The notes beneath the pieces are model-generated. The model worked only from the letters and a program-made list of their open reading frames with translations, made no database searches and had not been told where the DNA came from. This document shows positions 30,331 to 42,640 of a stretch of 64,000 nucleotides of DNA, piece by piece (the stretch's first letter is position 1; each line of letters opens with the position of its first letter). Both the position numbers and the translations under genes were made by a program. Source of the stretch: Fasciola hepatica (lineage: Eukaryota; Platyhelminthes; Trematoda; Plagiorchiida; Fasciolidae); NCBI GenBank assembly GCA_948099385.1, contig CANUEZ040000179.1, forward strand, positions 11,488,001 to 11,552,000, written 5' to 3'.

Positions 30331-31900
30331 CTATCCACCGTCCCATTGGCTCTCCGAAAATACTTTTGTCCACGCGAGGTGCAGTTGCTTTCTAAAGTCA
30401 ATGAGAGTTTCTTCTGCCACAACCTCCGCAGAGAGCTTACTCCAGTTGCTTGGTACTCCGCGTGAGATCAACTGAGCTCTGATATTCCCGTTGGCTATTG
30501 GCTCAACGGGCCTCATCCCAGGCCCTTAGAGGGTGGAGTTTCTGTCAGAGGCAAATAATGGCTTGTTCGTTCCTTTAGTTACCTCACTGTTTCTGTCAGG
30601 CCTTCCCCCAGCTTGCCCCAGCTTGGTTGAGAAAAACCCTGGCGAAGCCTATCTGTCCCCTTACTCTAGTCTCCTTGGAACGGAAACCCTTCTTGTGAAT
30701 CTCCACTGGACCTTCTCCAGTGTGTGAGTGTCCCCAACTGGTTGAGAAGCCCATGCTTGGACTTCGTGCTCTAGAGGAGTAGGAAATCGCCCCAGAGCAG
30801 TGTAACAGAGTAGCATAACTCTGAGGTCCTCTGAAGTCGCTGTTCTTCCCAAACGGTACATGACCCTGTTCGCCTTGTTGGCCGCTGCAGACACTGCACC
30901 GACGGCATAAAGTTCTCAGGCGAAATTGTACACAAGCCGCAGAGCTCTGTCTTCTGAGCCGCTGGTCCCGGGTTGTCCGGGCTCAGGTAGCTGTTCCCCC
31001 AGGCGCAAATACCAGCAGTTGTGCACATTTCCTTTTTCAAGGGTTGGTCGCAGGCTACTGTCCAGTTATGGATAGACTTGAGGTCCTCCTGAATCTGGGT
31101 AGATTCACGAGATCCAACAACTTTCACGCCGTCCGCTAACATAAAACTTGATGATTGAAGGACACTGGGTAAGTCGTTCACACACCACAACATATCGGGA
31201 AAAGCTCTGGTCCCAACACTGATCCCTGCTGTACCCCACCGGTTACAGTCGCCATTGTGGAATTCGCGTCCTCATCCTTGACTTAGAACCCTCGACAGCG
31301 CAGGTAGGCTTGTAACCAGCCCATCACCTCTGTGGCCACATTCACACCACTTGGCTTATGGAACAACGGTCGGTGGTTCACTCTGGAGAAAGCTTCGCGA
31401 AAGTCGAGATCACAACCTCAACTTTCTCCCCTTGGTCTAGCCCCTGAGTTGCCTCGTCAAGGAGGCCCCGGGAGTTGCTGGAGCAGGGCCTTCCTTTCCA
31501 GAACCAATGATGTTCCCCTGTGACCGGGTTATTTATCTCCAGGTGCCTCACCAATGCAATTCGGCTTACTCTCTATCCATTTTGGTGGTACCGATAGTAG
31601 ACTGACAGGCCAATGATTTCCCACTTCGTCTCTTCCAATACCTTATTCAGTAGGCGTGACTTCCGCTGTTTTTTCCATGCAACGGGCCATCGTGCATCCC
31701 CGAAGTATTTGTCGACCAAAAAACTTCAAGGCCCTGCGAGTATCCCAGCCAGAGGTTTTAGGATTGTGGGGTGTATGCAATCTGGTCCCGGAGATTTCCA
31801 TCGATCATGTGCTTCCGATGCCATGAGGACACCCTCTGGGGTTGTCCCAAGCTCCTCCGTCTACTTAGGCCAATACCCGCCCAGGGGCGGCGGTGGACCA
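30331..31900 (-). pseudogene. LINE-3 reverse transcriptase and C-terminal region
   Basis: Near 31765-31830 the minus strand reads KSPGPDCIHPTILKPLAGIL, the RT GPDxIHP block. Near 31110-31145 it reads FMLADGVKVVG, where the catalytic DD box has become DG. 30894-30661 gives KANRVMYRLGR, YTALGRFPTPLEHEVQAW and LEKVQWRFTRRV, the LEYxxQAW and LExVQRRxT blocks. 30516-30331 gives SRGVPSNWSKLSAEVVAEET, the terminal WxxLPxxVV motif. Clearly dead. Confidence 0.8.
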
Positions 31901-32599
31901 CCCTGGTCCACCCTTTGGACCTGCTCGAAGTATCTCATAAGCACTTCTGCCTTCAGCTTGTTGTCCTTAGCTGATTCCCCATTCCCAATCTTTATCCTAC
32001 CCAAAGCAATCTCCATGGGGGCCTCCGCCGGCACGGAAACGTGGAACCCTCTCAGGTGCTTTTCGCTGCCCTAATGATACCCTATTGGCATGTTAGTTCC
32101 TTGGACCCCCTCCAAGCCGCCTGCTGCCTGCCCATCTGTTTGCACCGAATAAAGCGACTATATCCTTCAGTTTTCTGAGGTCTTCTCCATTCCTGGAGTT
32201 TGCGCATCGGTGCCTGGGTCGTAATGCTTTCCCGTCAGGCGGTTAGCCCCTTCCACTGACCCTGCGCGGCGGAGCCACTTCATCCGTCACACTTAGCAAG
32301 TAGCTTTTTATAATTCTCCACATTTCTTCCCCTACAGCTCTCGGTATCCCGTACTAGCAACTTCACAGTCGCTTCAGGCCACTTTTGTCCGATTTCCTGA
32401 AGAACCCACGCCAGTTATCTGGTATGTCTTCACCCGACCGGAGAACTTGAACCTGAGGATTCCGTGGTTTATTTTCTCTGGGGGCAGCAATAAGTATTTC
32501 ATCTACTTCCGCGAAAAATTTAGATATCAGTAGATCCACCATCCCTGGCATCTGTCCCTCCCTCAATCTAGTGTTCTAGTGGATGTGCTGTATTAGCGC

Positions 32600-33010
32600 C
32601 TTGTCCTCAATATGGTCAAGGAACCTCTGACTGAGAGACCCCGCCGGCGCCTAATTTTCTTGTCAGCCTACCTCTGGTTGGTTAAAGTCCCCAGGACGGA
32701 ACTCATTTGTGCTCTTCTGGTTGATGATGGTAGGTATTATAACAGGTCCTCCTTCCACCCGGCGTCAGAAAATGGCTCCCAGAAACACACCCTAGAGCCA
32801 CCCACTTCAGTTTTATTTTGTGCAGCCACTGCCTGTACTCCAGGTGTCACGTTATTGCCGCTCTTTCCTTGAGTTGTGTCGGGTCACTAGCAATGGTACT
32901 ACTCTTCCTATTCTTCCATCCTCGCGGCCGGCACCGTGTACACCCAAAGCCTCCGGACAAGCTGGGCCCAATGGACTGCCCTCTCACAGCCATGATTAAG
33001 TGAGCGCTAG
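32600..33010 (-). pseudogene. LINE-3 endonuclease fragment
   Basis: The minus strand at 32671-32694 reads GDFNQPEV, the catalytic Asp/Asn block of LINE endonucleases. Its position upstream of the RT supports this. The surrounding frame is broken. Confidence 0.6.
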
Positions 33011-33019
33011 GCAGTCCAC

Positions 33020-36000
33020 TCCCCCCGACTCTACGGCGAGTTATGCATAATAAATAAATAATAGCATTATTAGGATAACCGCAAAGCATGCTGTCATGCA
33101 AGATCGTATGTTACAGTTGAACGCTGAATCATAATTTCAGGAGAATTGTGCAAGTATGCGCACGCGACTGAAAGTAAGAGAGAACATTCAAGTCACTCTT
33201 TGTGGTAGCAACCGGCGAACTTGAACTTAGAGTCAGGTGGCCAATCCGGCCAAGCTAATGTGGAGAGGATTGGAAACAATAAAGATACACACAAATCCTA
33301 CGGAAGGAGGACTCTCCTGCAGGGGAGCCAGACTGGATTGATGGATACTTGGTTACCGGGAAAAATAAAAATTCACAAAGGAGACGCAATCAAGAAAAGG
33401 CGCTTTGCAATGTACGGGAGGGATTAGGATTGAAAAATTAGGCGATGACAATGGGTGGTAATACGGATATGGAACGCGAAAAATCAGTCGAGGATTACAG
33501 ATGTAACTTTCGGCGACCGTGCATCAGCTGGACCGGTTATACAACAAATGGAAGACACACCTGAACGGTGGTTTCTAAAGTGATGGTAAAGGAAGTGGCC
33601 GGGTAGAAAGGTGCTAAATTTGAGGGGTAGGGTTCGTTTTCAGAAGAAGGGAGCATGATGTACCAACATGAAAATGAGAACTGGCAACAAATTGCGGAGT
33701 AGTGCGTAGTTACTATGGTGGCAGAAACGCAGCTGGCAAGAGAAATGACCAATTAAGTGACGGGTTAGAATTTACCTGCTGATGTCCCTTGGCAAAAGAC
33801 TGCACGTGGTGAAATTAGTGTATCAGCTCTACCGCCGTTTCCCCCATTTATTGCCAATACTGTAAGCGTTACACCGCCTCACGGTTGTTCCTTTGTGTTT
33901 TTTTCTTGTTCCTGGGCAGCGGTGCTTTTATTTCGCCTTTGGGCCTCGAGTCCGAGTGCACTCCACGTTTCTTGTTCACTCGGACATCGGAGTTGTGATT
34001 CACTAGTAGCCCCACTTACCGCTGCTCTCCGAGGGACAATTTTAGACACCTGATCCCTTCTCGGGTCTTAGTCCTATGTGCGACTTTGGGTGTGAGACGC
34101 ACTAGAGGGGATGACGAATAGGATGGCCATGTCTCCTGAACTAGTTGGGTTGATGAAGACACTTCCATTTCTCTTAAAACCTTTGCGACCTTCCAGGATG
34201 CTGCCTTATCCGGTTCTTTTCTGATAACTCCCCTGGAACTCATACTGGTTCCTTGGGCCGCGGCTAAGAACGCGTTTCGATATTTGGACTCCTCGAACTC
34301 CATTCCCTGGTGGCTGCCCGTCAATATTTGACCTCCGTCTCCCTAGGGGTGAAGCCCCTTTAAAAAAGGCTTTCTATGGTACCCCAACTTGTCTCAGTGG
34401 GTCAGCAACCCCTTGCACAGATGCTGGTTTCTCCGTCACACCTCTCTACAAAACTGTTCGTATAGCCCCTTCATAGCTACTTTTCAGCTGCTTCCAAGCT
34501 CCATTTCCGTGCTTGCTTGCGTCCTCCCTACTGCACCCATCGTAGAAGATGTCTAAGCTGGGAGGGTTTATATTTGGGTGGCCTAACACCGATTCAGATC
34601 AAACAAGCCTTTCACTTCCAGTTCGTTACGATCCTAGAAGGCCCTTTATGACTTATCGTTTGGCAGACTTTTCTTCCCCCTTCGGAGTGCATGACGGTCA
34701 TCTTACTTGTCAAAGTCAGGAAGGAGGCCTCGGTTGTTTTATTTTGATGTGTCAAGCCAGCTCCTTGTACTCATCAGCGCTGGAGGTGTTTTTCTGGTGT
34801 TCCTCTGCCACGGTTTCCCCGACACTAGTGCGAGGAGCATTCCTGCTCCTTGCCACACACCTCGGTTGTACCCAAGTCAGACCGCTACGACTCTTATAGA
34901 GCACCAAGAAACTTTTGGTGCTTTCCAACATTCCCAGTGAAACCAGAATGAGCAAATGTCTTAGCATGTGCCTTCCCGTACGTCTAAGGAATATTGTCCC
35001 TGACTGTACGGGAAATCCACTCTGATCTCAGACTTCACGGCTTTTGCAGACTATGCTAGTGACTCCCTGGTGCTGGACTTGCGTGTATTCATGCTTTTGG
35101 AAATGCCTTTAGACTGGTGCAGTTGGTGTGGCAGAGCCCATCACCTATGTAGACGGAGGGCTACAGATAAACCAAGGGCACAAGATGATATTCCACTAGA
35201 TTCAAACGGAAGCTTCAAAGAGTAGACTCCACAGTTACAATAGCGCAAACTGCCTAGCCCCTTGTCTTGTCTTTCTCTAGCGTCACCTTTTGCTTGCCCA
35301 CCCGTGAGATTGGCCATCAATTCCCCCGCTTGTTCTGGTTTTTCGAGTTGAACTGGGAAGTGAGACTTTGGCCAAACCCTTGTGCCCAAGTTGGATTTTC
35401 TGATAGCGGAAATGGATGGAGAATATGGCCGCTCGATTTCCGCCTTTGCAGACATTGACCTGGGGATTGGGTAGGTTCCCTTTTTTGATTGAATCAATAT
35501 ATTGCCGCGATTCCGTCGCTTGGAATAAGCCTTTATGGTAGTCCGTTTCTTTCTAGTTGCTTAGTAGTTTGTTTTCTATGTTTCTGCCGATTTGGTACGC
35601 CTTTTTCTTTCCCCTGCTCCAAAAGCCACGGTGTAGTGTTTTGAGGTTCTTAAAGTTCCTGCGGCGCAAGCCCTTTGGATTCTGGATCTTTTATACTTTC
35701 TTCTGTTCTAAAAGCAAAATTGATAGACAGTGTGGGATTAACAGACTGGTTACGAAGAGAATGCTTTAGGTGGAGCCAGTCGCGTAGAATCAAATAGCAC
35801 TAATGAGGGTACAGTCAGTGTTGGTGGCAATTACTGTAATATCCTGGTTGAAATCTTGAAGAGTTTAGGTAGTATACGCGCACGAGGCTGAAGCCCAAGT
35901 GGTCCCTGATCTTTTGATTATCTTCCTTAAGTAAACGTCGCCGGTGAGCTGGAAGATGGTCTACTGGATAGAGGGGCTACTGGAAAAAGGAAGAGCGTTA

Positions 36001-36400
36001 AAAATACAAGTTTTGAAATTATGTTGCACAGGGTTTGCCGGTGAGCTGGAACACAGACACCTAGACAAGTCGTAGAGGGTTGTGACGTTAGTCTTGGTTT
36101 TATTTTGTGTCTTTTGTTGCCCTATGTTCTGGTGGATTACTGGGCTGTGGAAGTATGGTTTACCTTTGTGGCATTCCTTACAGCTTGAGTGACTCAAGTG
36201 ATCTCCTCAAGGAGAATCTATCCGAAGCCAAGCAGAGGGTCTTTTGAACCTCGTGCTTTGCGCGCGGCTTTGGAGTTCGGCGAGGAAGTAGGCGAAAGTT
36301 CCGTATGCAAGTCTGGCTCTTGTTCCAAAGCCTCTTATGTTGAGGCGTCAGCTATCTTTTTTGGGAGTTTATCCCAAATAGGAAGCACTCTTGATGTGAA
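33020..36400. other. No recognised gene
   Basis: Open frames of 60-118 codons occur on both strands (for example 34016-34324 and 35141-35497 minus). I see no domain, repeat partner or catalytic motif. Decayed upstream sequence of LINE-3 is one possibility. Confidence 0.35.
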
Positions 36401-38100
36401 AAATTAATGGCATATGAACGTCCGTGGGCGAAACCTAAATAGATTCTTAGTATGTCTTCCAAGATTATCTTAGAGTGGTCGCGTGAACAACTGATTGACT
36501 GGCCCGGAAGAGAAAAGTGGTAAAGTAGGAAAATATTCCTCGAATACGCCTCACTTCCGGGCGATAGAGGTCGATTGCTGGCAGCCTTAACTGGTAAGGA
36601 AGGTTGGTCCCCCACCGTGCAGCTTTTGTAGCCTTTCTCTGAAAAGGCTCGAGATGGTTTCGGGCACGAACGAGATTCGTGTATGCAACTTGACTGCTAT
36701 ATTCCAAAAAGTGGGAAGTAGTTACCGTAAAGTAGCTGAAAATCTTTCCTAGATGAATGAGTGGAAGTCCGCTTTATGAGTTTGAAAATTCTGAGGGCAG
36801 CCCGACTGGTCCTCAGTTGATTTGATAGGGAGGAGCGAAGGCTGCTCAGCCAAAACTCAAGTACCTGATGTTGGTCTACCCTCCGAATTGACGATTCTCC
36901 ATTAGTTCGAAGGGGTTGATCCATAGGGCAGTCGAAGGGCACACTGCTGCATTCACTGTCATCCGTCAGTAGGTTCTAGTCCAGTGACCAGGGCTTGGTC
37001 GCATCCATGGCCGGCTGCGGTTGTGCACATGGTCTAATCATCCGCGTGCATAGCGGTGACGGAGTTCATGGTTTCTCTGAGATCGATGATGCTTATTGCG
37101 TACAGCAAGGGACCCAGTACGGAGCTCCGAGGTACTCCTACAGTGACTCGGGATAGCGACAAATAAGCGCCTGCTAGCACAGTGGGGGAGCTCTCGGACA
37201 GAAAGCTCTTGAGTACACGGAAGAGCTTACTGATGATACCGGGAACCCTCAGCTTCTACACAAAGAGGGAGACCGTGGCACTCCGTCGAAGGCTCCCGCG
37301 AAATACATGGAGTTGTCGTGTGAGGTTTTGCCCTGGTTGTAGACATGCGTCATACCATCCATGACAATCAACTTGTTGGTGACCAACGAAACGACTTCCA
37401 GAGGTCTGTAGTAGAAATCAGAAGTCAATTTATTTGTCCGCAAATGGCGCATCATCGAGCATTTTGATGATGAGACCAAAGACCTTGCTAGGGACACTAG
37501 TTTGATTTATTGGCCTGCGGTTAAATGGAAACAGCCGGTAACTCATTTTGAAAATAGGCGTGATCAAATCCTTCTTCTTTCAGCCTGGAAAAAAGCCGCA
37601 GCCTAGACAACATTAGATTAAGGGGGGGGGGCTTATGCTGGAGTCGGAGTATTAACACTACCTTTCCGTATCTTGGGGCTTGTTTCATCCAAGCCCGTTG
37701 AGCTATGCTGGTTGAAATGTTTGGGTTGTAGTTCAGCATCCCAAACCCAGAAATGGGTGCTGCCAGTTTCACTTTTGCAGCTTTTGGGGGGATCGTTTGG
37801 TAGGTCAGCGTCGTCAAATAGTCAAGAATAGAGCGGTAGTGATACGAAATTTCTCAGTCCCATGCTCGGACGAAGTAGCTGGGGTGGCTTTAGGAAGCTT
37901 GAGGGCTAGCCCAGATGGTTTGGTATCCCCTTAAGAGGCAAGTTCGCTTTATTGGAATGGGTTTGTTGGAGAAAGCCCGTGTTAGGTGACCCTTTTGCAC
38001 CTCTTCAAATCGTTTACGGATGTTCGATTTGGGTTCCTTTTATATCCATTTAAGCTTGTACACAACTGCTGTCGGCCGGGTACGCTTTATTTTGGGGGGC
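36400..38100 (-). pseudogene. Decayed CR1-like LINE reverse transcriptase (LINE-4)
   Basis: Minus-strand RT blocks in order: FAGAFDGVPRSPSL at ~37270-37310 (position of F-x-KAFDxVPH), VTVGVPRSSVLGPLLYAIS at ~37095-37150, MHADD at 37038-37052 (catalytic Asp pair kept), and 36707-36465 with EYSSQVAYTNLVRARNHLEP and FQRKATKAARW, the LEYxxQVAxP and QRxATK blocks. Frames shift between blocks. No endonuclease was recognised upstream. Confidence 0.72.
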
Positions 38101-38813
38101 AAATGTGCACATTGCTCTATTGGAGGAAGGATGAGACTTAGCAGTATACGCATGATGTTGCTTCCTTTCTTTACCCTATGCGAGAAACGATTATCAGAGC
38201 TGGGAAAGCTTTGCTCAGTAAGTTGGTAAGGTGAATTTACGTCAAAATCCCAGGAAGCGGGATCCAACTTGGATGTAAGGTACTCTCCAGGCCGGAAGGA
38301 GTTGGTCTTCCCAAGGGCTCTTACTGCCCTCATCGGCCAACTGCGCTATGCCCGCCAAAGGAAAAGGCTAAAGCTGGGGACCTCGTTATCACTCTTCCCT
38401 GCTGGGCGGGAGCAGAAGACTGTCTACCTGGTGCGGTTAGGTAGTGCTGACAAGATCCAGAAGTTGTGGTGTTCGCCTGTGGCGGAACCTGGTTGGGCCC
38501 AGGGCATGCTGCTTCCAGGACATTTAGGGGAGCATGTTTAGTAGCTGGGCACCAAACATCGGGTCCTTGGGTTGATAGCTAGTCAATCTATAGAGGGAGC
38601 TTTTAAGTCCCCTATTTTCGAGTGAATTGGTGGGCACTCCGTGGCTCTCCTAATTGTTCACCTAGTGCTTCCGATCCTCCCTGTGGGTACTGTGGCGGTC
38701 GGTATGTCACACTCACAACAAGTGCTTCCTTATCACTCAGAGTCAGTTTCACCCGGTAAAGCCGATCGGGGGGATCGACTGTAGAGAGCTGAGGAGAACT
38801 AGAAGTGGCCTTT

Positions 38814-39140
38814 TCATTTAAATGGATGGAAACAACACCGGCTTGACCTCGGATGGGACTCCGTTTGTCTTACCGGATATCCTGTACTCATTTTCTCCAT
38901 CTGAGTTGTGCTGGATGAGTCGAGCCTCTGGGGTAGCCATGTGCGAGGGTTCTCGTTTGCTAATTCCTGCCTGAGCTCAATATGTTGCTGAATACACGTT
39001 AGCAGTTGGTGGCGAAGGATCTCAGAAAGATTTCGGCGGAAAGTTCGGTACAGGAAGGAAAAAGGACTGTAGGACTGGGACATGCACTGTAAGTCAACTC
39101 TCGCAAATCGAGCAAAGCACAGCCAATTCAAAAGAAACAC
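38814..39140 (-). other. Unidentified 108-codon frame next to a BEL-type LTR fragment
   Basis: The minus-strand frame contains LRHQLLTCIQQHIELRQELA, which could form a helix or coiled coil. Its start overlaps the LTR-like sequence at 39090-39195, roughly where a BEL gag would begin. No DUF1759 signature is present, so this is only a guess. Confidence 0.2.
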
Positions 39141-39195
39141 AAACTAGAAAAAGATTGATTCGTAGTTTCCATGGTACTAAGATGAAATTTACAGA
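39090..39195. repeat. BEL-type LTR fragment E1
   Basis: CTCGCAAATCGAGCAAAGC, AGCCAATTC and the later TTCCATGGTACTAAG align with the starts of fragments E2 and E3, and with the GAGCAATGCGTAGCC block of the B and D LTRs. Confidence 0.6.
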
Positions 39196-39967
39196 GAAGA
39201 AGGTTATATGAGAGAAGTTTTCTCCAATTTTCCACCACCGATATCCTTGGCAGTTTCTTATATAATCCTACTCTACATCTCCCCAGACTTTACTTGGCAC
39301 AGCAAAACCAACAAACCAGGGACAAGGTAGTAGTAGTGGTGCTGCGCTCACAGGGCACCGGTCCAATTCACGAGCAAACTTTTCCTTCAGACCTATCTTA
39401 TTACCTCGATGCCGGCCTCAGTTTTGCGTAAGCAAACGGTATAAGGAGTTACCATGTTTAAATCCTTATAATTGTAACGCCTTGGATCATTACGGCACCT
39501 AAGCTCTGACATGCCAACGTACAAGTCAATAATCTTTTCAAAAGCTTACCCGTTGTACGCGAAATTGCTGCTCTGCAGTAATATTGCCTAACCCCCTCAA
39601 ACCCACACTATCAGACATCCAAGTTGAAACCCACGTCAAAAATGGTGTAGGTAACATTGATCATCCAAGTAAAGCATTATCGTCGCCCCAATTATATAAA
39701 CCCAACGAACCCATCATAAATTGTCACCATTCATCATCATAACCCACAGCTGGAGCCACGTCCGGACTGCAAACTTCATTTATTTCAGGCCTCCAATACC
39801 CCGTTGTTGCCCGCCATCTCAGCCTCCACATCCGACGACCAAGAAATAGTTCTGACCCGCGCCGGCAGAGACCCAACGGAGCCTCTCAGCCACCGGGAAT
39901 GCAATCAAGCGTCCGGCATAAAACACTCACAATCGCTTCCCCGTAGATCGATTTGCGTCCCCCTCTA

Positions 39968-40300
39968 GATCAATTCTCGCAAATCGAGCAACGCATAGCC
40001 AATTCAAACGAGTCCAAAAACCAGGACAAGATTGATTCCTATTTTCTATGGTATTAAATTGAAACTCACAAAAGGACAACTACATACAAACCTCAAGTAC
40101 GGGGCCAAATAGACTGAACAGCCAAACTCAAGGGTTTAAGCCCCATGGCTCAAGCACGACAGTCAGGAACGGTTCGAGGCCAAATTCAAACGTCTCACAT
40201 GAACAAACAAACGTGCGAAAGTGTGGTGTATGGACGAACATTTCAAAGCAATGTCAAATGTAGTCATTTTCGTCAAGCACGCAGAACTTTTGAAAGAACT
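39968..40300. repeat. BEL-type LTR E2
   Basis: Begins TCTCGCAAATCGAGCAACGC then ATAGCCAATTC. It contains CATACAAACCTC, GCCAAATAGACT, CATGGCTCAAGCACGACAGT and AACAAACAAACGTGCG. E3 shares these blocks in the same order. This is a distinct LTR family from A-D but has the same overall design. Confidence 0.65.
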
Positions 40301-40534
40301 TTCAGTGTTCGTTCTTTGCATGCTCTGACGGGGCTATTGCCCCAGATATGCTTTGTGGCAGTTGTAGCCCCTGAGAAGCCTGCTTCATTAGGTTTTTCTC
40401 GGTTTTTGACCAAGGGGGGAGATCGTATTTCTTGCATTCTGGAAAGGGGCAGGATATTTCTCGAAGGCCGGCTGCACTCGCAAGTTAGAAAAATCACAAT
40501 CTGATGAAGGCATGGCCTTTTAGCGCGGTTCTCG

Positions 40535-40860
40535 GGACCTGAATAAATTTATTTCGTAGTTTTTATGGTACTAAGTTAGAAATCACAAAAAACGCAAGTG
40601 TATACGAATTTCATGTACGCGGCAAAATAGACTCAAAAATAAGAACCAGAGACTCGGGCTTCCATGGTCCGAGCGTGGCAGTTAGGAGCAGTTCATGCCA
40701 ATTTCGAAGGCATAACACAAACAAACAAGCGCGGAACAATGTTGTGCATAAAAGAGCTTTGCAAAGCAATCCCAAATACGGTCGTAAACTAGGGTGTTTA
40801 GAACATTTGGAGGGCTTTAAGCATATGCTTTTTACAGGGCCACGTTAATGCTTGGTACCA
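40535..40860. repeat. BEL-type LTR E3
   Basis: Same block order as E2: TATGGTACTAAGTT, GTATACGAATTTC, GGCAAAATAGACTC, CATGGTCCGAGCGTGGCAGT, CAAACAAACAAGCGCGG. The ~235 bases between E2 and E3 are too short for an internal coding region, so these may be tandem or recombined solo LTRs. Confidence 0.6.
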
Positions 40861-42640
40861 GCCGAGGGAGGGTGATGGGGAATAAGGGTAGTACCAGATG
40901 GCTTGGTATGGACGGGGTAGAGAGTTCTGGCAATCCCCCGAAGTGCGCAGTGTCTCAGAAGCTTCCTTACCTTTCTGTGGGCGAGGTGATTTTCTCCAGT
41001 AGAGGTCAACTCCTTTCCCCTTCTCATTTACTTCAGAGCTGTTGATAACTATGTTGGTTTAATACGCAAGAGCTTTGCTCCTCCGATGAGGGTTGCACTT
41101 TTGTAATCTGCGAATGCACAAAGGGGGGAGGAACTCAATGGGCCGATTACCAGGAAGTGTATCAACGGTCATCAGCACCTACTAATAACGAACGACAGTA
41201 TGGCTGTTCATTTTGGCCGTTGCACTTTGACGCTCGGTGACTCTGATTGACTCTGAGTTACGAGGCACCTGGGTCCTTGGGAGACTGGCTGTGACATTCT
41301 CCTCTGCAGTCTCTAGTTTATTCAGAAAAACCTCAAGCACTCTAGAGAGCTTTTGGCCCACTTCCATATTCGGGTTCTCAAGATATATTTTATGGCCTTG
41401 AGAGTCCGTCTTACATGGTGGGACTGCCTTTGAAGACCCTCTGATTATCTGGAAGTGACTTCTGCTATTCGCAAATTGTGTGAAGAGGACACTGACCGGG
41501 TCCTCAGCGGTAAACTCTATCAGGGGCCCAACTTCCCGCGCCTGGCTTTCAAGGGTTGCCAGGAGCTTTCATTTGGGTTCGGGACCTCGGTGACGGCCAG
41601 ATGTTCAAGATATGAGCTATTGGTCTCGCTCGGATTCTGACTTTTTGAAAGAAAGTCCCAAACCATTACTCGCCTGGCACTGACTGCCTCTTTGAGCAGT
41701 TTTTTGGCCAAAAGTAGCATCGGGTTGCTTGTGACTTTCATCGGAGCTTCTTTTGCGACTACAGTTTACTCAGCGATAACCTTCCCAAGTAGTGCAGCAG
41801 AACCTTTGTCTGGTAATCGGAGGTTATTGTCCTTATTTTAAATTCGTGCTGTTGTGTTATTCCAACATGATAGCAGCTTGTTGTTTAAACTTTGTGAGCA
41901 AATTTTGGTTGACAGATTTCTGGTGGAAAAACTGAGAAAATTGTGGCATACCTGGACCACAATCCAATCACCGCTGCTCATTGGTGTGCCGGTTAATGGT
42001 TGGTTTGAATGTACGCTTGCGTGGACTGCAAATGGACCTTATCTAGCTAGTCTGGCGGAATGAAATTAGACGAGCTTTAGTGGGAAGCTTTACGGCCTCC
42101 GACTCGTCGTAAATGATTGCGTATGAGATTGGTTGGTTCAATGGAAGTGTCTGTTTCTTCTCTTTCTTCACTATTCACTTAACTGCCTCGATTTTGTGTC
42201 CTTCTAACAGCCCTTCGAACATCTGGATTTGGTCGTTCAGCTACTTTTATCTCCATTCCATTCCTACGAACATTCTGGGAACCTGCTCAGCCAAGTTTGA
42301 TATGAAAAAGTCTGACTTGTTATTGTTCCGTATCTGGATATCGCGACAGTGGCAATATAAGTTCCGTTTCTTGGTGGACCTGACTATTTGAATCTTGTTA
42401 ACTCCGGGTTTGAAAGTGGAAAATATCCGTTGCTCACTGCGCGGAAGGGTTAACAATCCGGGCAATCGTACTTCTATGTTCCCAGCTGAATCGCTTTTTG
42501 CCATCCTCACGTCATTTGTGAAAACAACCTGTGGGTCGCTCAATTCTCTCGCCAGGCCACTCACCTACAGGAAGAAAGAGCTAACTTCCTTCTGCTGAAC
42601 CCCGTGTCACACTTATGCAACCTCCTCCGACGTCCTTGGA
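40860..42640. other. No recognised gene
   Basis: Minus-strand frames at 41182-41367, 41520-41741 and 42247-42564 have plausible protein-like composition but no motif I can name. They lie between LTR fragments and LINE-2 copy Z and may be decayed gag or ORF1 sequence. Confidence 0.3.

Larger units (their letters stand above)
30310..33010 (-). mobile_element. Decayed CR1-like LINE (LINE-3)
   Basis: Minus-strand remnants in the expected order: endonuclease near 32600-33010, linker 32360-32570, RT 31000-31900, C-terminal region 30331-30900. There are many stops and frameshifts. On the minus strand it ends in AT-rich sequence with TTATT phrases near 30240-30310. Confidence 0.75.

Noticed and set aside
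37620..37632. G run, and the C run near 47957-47970, as quadruplex regulatory sites
   Set aside because: Single homopolymer runs without the other G tracts needed; probably slippage.
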